From Pseudomonas sp. RIT-PI-S (GTDB taxonomy: Bacteria > Pseudomonadota > Gammaproteobacteria > Pseudomonadales > Pseudomonadaceae): a stretch of DNA of 64,000 bases. Where the stretch lies: NCBI RefSeq assembly GCF_025642975.1, contig NZ_JANZKJ010000021.1:1-64000 (forward strand). Reading direction: 5' to 3'. Positions 62,562-64,000 of this stretch are shown piece after piece. Both the position numbers and the translations under genes were made by a program. Below the pieces are notes generated by a model, which was not told the origin of the DNA, did not search any database, and was given only the letters and a program-made list of their open reading frames with translations. Numbering within the stretch: the stretch's first letter is position 1; each line of letters starts with the position of its first letter.

Positions 62562-64000
62562 ATGAGCACCATCCAACACCTGATCAATGGCGACCTGGTT
62601 ACTTCCGGTGATCGCACCGCAGAGGTTTTCAACCCGTCCACCGGTGCTGCCACCGGGCGGGTACAGCTGGCCGACACGGCCACCGTGCAGCGCGCCATCG
62701 ATGCCGCCAAGGCTGCCTTCCCTGCATGGCGGCGCACCCCGGCAGCCAAGCGCGCGCAAGTCATGTTCCGCTTCAAGCAGTTGCTCGAACAGAACGAAGA
62801 CAAGATCGCTCAGTTGATCAGCGAAGAGCATGGCAAAACCCTGGAAGATGCCGCCGGTGAGCTCAAGCGGGGGATTGAAAACGTGGAATTCGCCTGCGCC
62901 GCTCCTGAAATCCTCAAGGGTGAGTACAGCCGCAACGTGGGGCCGAACATCGACGGGTGGTCGGACTTCCAGCCACTGGGCGTAGTGGCCGGGATTACCC
63001 CGTTTAACTTCCCGGCCATGGTGCCGCTGTGGATGTACCCACTGGCCATCGTCTGCGGCAATTGCTTCATCCTCAAACCGTCCGAGCGCGATCCGAGCTC
63101 CACGCTTTATATCGCCCAATTGCTGCAGGAAGCTGGGTTGCCGCCAGGCGTGATGAACGTGGTGCATGGCGACAAGGTAGCGGTGGATGCATTGATCGAA
63201 GCCCCGGAAGTGAAGGCTATTAGCTTCGTGGGCTCCACGCCGATCGCCGAATACATCTATAAGGAAGGCGCGGCGCGCGGCAAGCGGGTTCAGGCGCTGG
63301 GTGGAGCGAAGAACCATGCAGTACTGATGCCCGATGCAGACCTCGATAATGCTGTGAGTGCCCTGATGGGCGCGGCTTACGGTTCCTGTGGCGAGCGCTG
63401 CATGGCGATCTCCGTTGCCGTTTGCGTGGGTGATCAAATTGCGGATGCGCTGGTGGCCCGCCTTACGCCCCAGATCAAAGCGCTTAAAATCGGCGCTGGC
63501 ACCAGCTGTGGTCTAGACATGGGCCCGCTGGTCACCGCCCAGCATCGCGACAAAGTACGCGGGTATGTAGATGACGGCGTGCAGGCCGGTGCGCAGTTGG
63601 TGGTCGATGGGCGCGGCCTCAGTGTGAGCGGGCACGAAGAGGGGTTCTTCCTCGGTGGTTGCCTCTTCGATCGGGTTACCCCGCAAATGCGCATCTATAA
63701 AGAAGAGATCTTCGGCCCGGTGTTGTGCATCGTGCGCGTTGACAGCCTGGAAGAAGCCATGCAGCTGATCAACGATCATGAATACGGCAATGGCACCTGC
63801 ATCTTCACCCGGGACGGTGAAGCGGCTCGGCTGTTCTGCGACGAGATAGAGGTAGGCATGGTTGGCGTCAACGTGCCACTGCCGGTGCCCGTGGCCTATC
63901 ACAGCTTCGGCGGTTGGAAGCGCTCGCTGTTCGGCGACCTGCATGCCTATGGCCCGGACGGCGTGCGCTTCTACACCCGTCGCAAGGCGATTACCCAGCG
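62562..64000 (+). CDS. mmsA: Methylmalonate/malonate-semialdehyde dehydrogenase, C-terminus outside the window
   Basis: An ATG at 62562, after CGGAG, opens a frame of 479 codons without a stop, running off the right edge; about 20 residues should be missing from the roughly 500-residue family length. It shows GVVAGITPFNFPAMVPLWMY, FVGSTPIAEYIYKEGAARGK and the catalytic cysteine region SCGERCMAIS (Cys about 280). MmsA-type enzymes oxidise malonate or methylmalonate semialdehyde to acetyl-CoA or propionyl-CoA, the step after the transaminase. It is 15 bases from that gene's stop and forms one operon with it. Confidence 0.95.
   Translation, partial: MSTIQHLINGDLVTSGDRTAEVFNPSTGAATGRVQLADTATVQRAIDAAKAAFPAWRRTPAAKRAQVMFRFKQLLEQNEDKIAQLISEEHGKTLEDAAGELKRGIENVEFACAAPEILKGEYSRNVGPNIDGWSDFQPLGVVAGITPFNFPAMVPLWMYPLAIVCGNCFILKPSERDPSSTLYIAQLLQEAGLPPGVMNVVHGDKVAVDALIEAPEVKAISFVGSTPIAEYIYKEGAARGKRVQALGGAKNHAVLMPDADLDNAVSALMGAAYGSCGERCMAISVAVCVGDQIADALVARLTPQIKALKIGAGTSCGLDMGPLVTAQHRDKVRGYVDDGVQAGAQLVVDGRGLSVSGHEEGFFLGGCLFDRVTPQMRIYKEEIFGPVLCIVRVDSLEEAMQLINDHEYGNGTCIFTRDGEAARLFCDEIEVGMVGVNVPLPVPVAYHSFGGWKRSLFGDLHAYGPDGVRFYTRRKAITQ

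Noticed and set aside
61728..63437. 569-codon open frame opposite the transaminase and mmsA
   Set aside because: It spans two well-supported genes on the other strand and their spacer.
1..64000. tRNA, rRNA, CRISPR arrays, prophage or intact insertion sequences
   Set aside because: None was recognised in any intergenic region; all long intervals are described.

Overview
This is a GC-rich window of a gamma-proteobacterial chromosome, almost certainly a Pseudomonas and most likely close to the P. putida group. The basis is remembered gene order plus protein features: the cobK-cbiD-cobL / cobG-cobH-cobI-cobJ block, retS next to purD-purH-fis-dusB, accC-accB-dsbD-gcbA, speA, copA-cueR, and the beta-alanine catabolic pair at the right end. 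No species assignment can be proven from sequence alone. No rRNA, tRNA, CRISPR array or intact insertion sequence was seen.

Layout. 1-0.8 kb: copper handling (DUF2946 protein running off the left edge, PCu(A)C periplasmic copper chaperone). 0.9-8.4 kb: corrin-ring part of cobalamin synthesis as two divergent operons (cobK-cbiD-cobL leftward, cobG-cobH-cobI-cobJ rightward) with an 8+8 palindrome between them. It mixes 'aerobic' (CobG) and 'anaerobic-type' (CbiD, CbiG) enzymes. 8.4-18.8 kb: MarC membrane protein, the RetS hybrid sensor kinase, purine synthesis (purD, purH), the nucleoid protein Fis with dusB, a zinc-ribbon membrane protein and prmA. 19-22.9 kb: a 1317-residue orphan dermonecrotic-toxin-like protein whose C-terminus looks like a CheD/CNF-type deamidase fold without its cysteine. 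23-28.7 kb: biotin carboxylase and BCCP (accC, accB), a long accB leader, dsbD and the diguanylate cyclase gcbA. 29-34.5 kb: DUF2333 protein, NUDIX hydrolase, SUI1/YciH, arginine decarboxylase speA and a MATE exporter.

34.6-39.1 kb is the most accessory-looking part: a small membrane protein, a prepilin-peptidase-like protein lacking its catalytic motif, and two secreted-type RTX proteins built from AlgE-like R-modules, the second with delta-60 repeats. 39.2-47.3 kb: tandem DUF4136 lipoproteins, cmoM and a MazG-like protein, a LysE exporter with an AraC regulator, a FabG4/MaoC pair, and a BASS-family transporter with a divergent AraC regulator. 47.4-51.7 kb: a RIO kinase and a copper-efflux set (cueR, copA, copZ) with two textbook CueR-type promoters.

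51.8-64 kb: a Bcr/CflA exporter, an ArsR-like regulator, adenine deaminase, a ChaA-like antiporter, a short-chain dehydrogenase, a 352-bp non-coding segment with two perfect DnaA boxes, a YigZ protein, a RutR-like TetR regulator with a purine/pyrimidine permease, and a LysR regulator divergent from the beta-alanine:pyruvate transaminase and methylmalonate/malonate-semialdehyde dehydrogenase genes. The last gene runs off the right edge.
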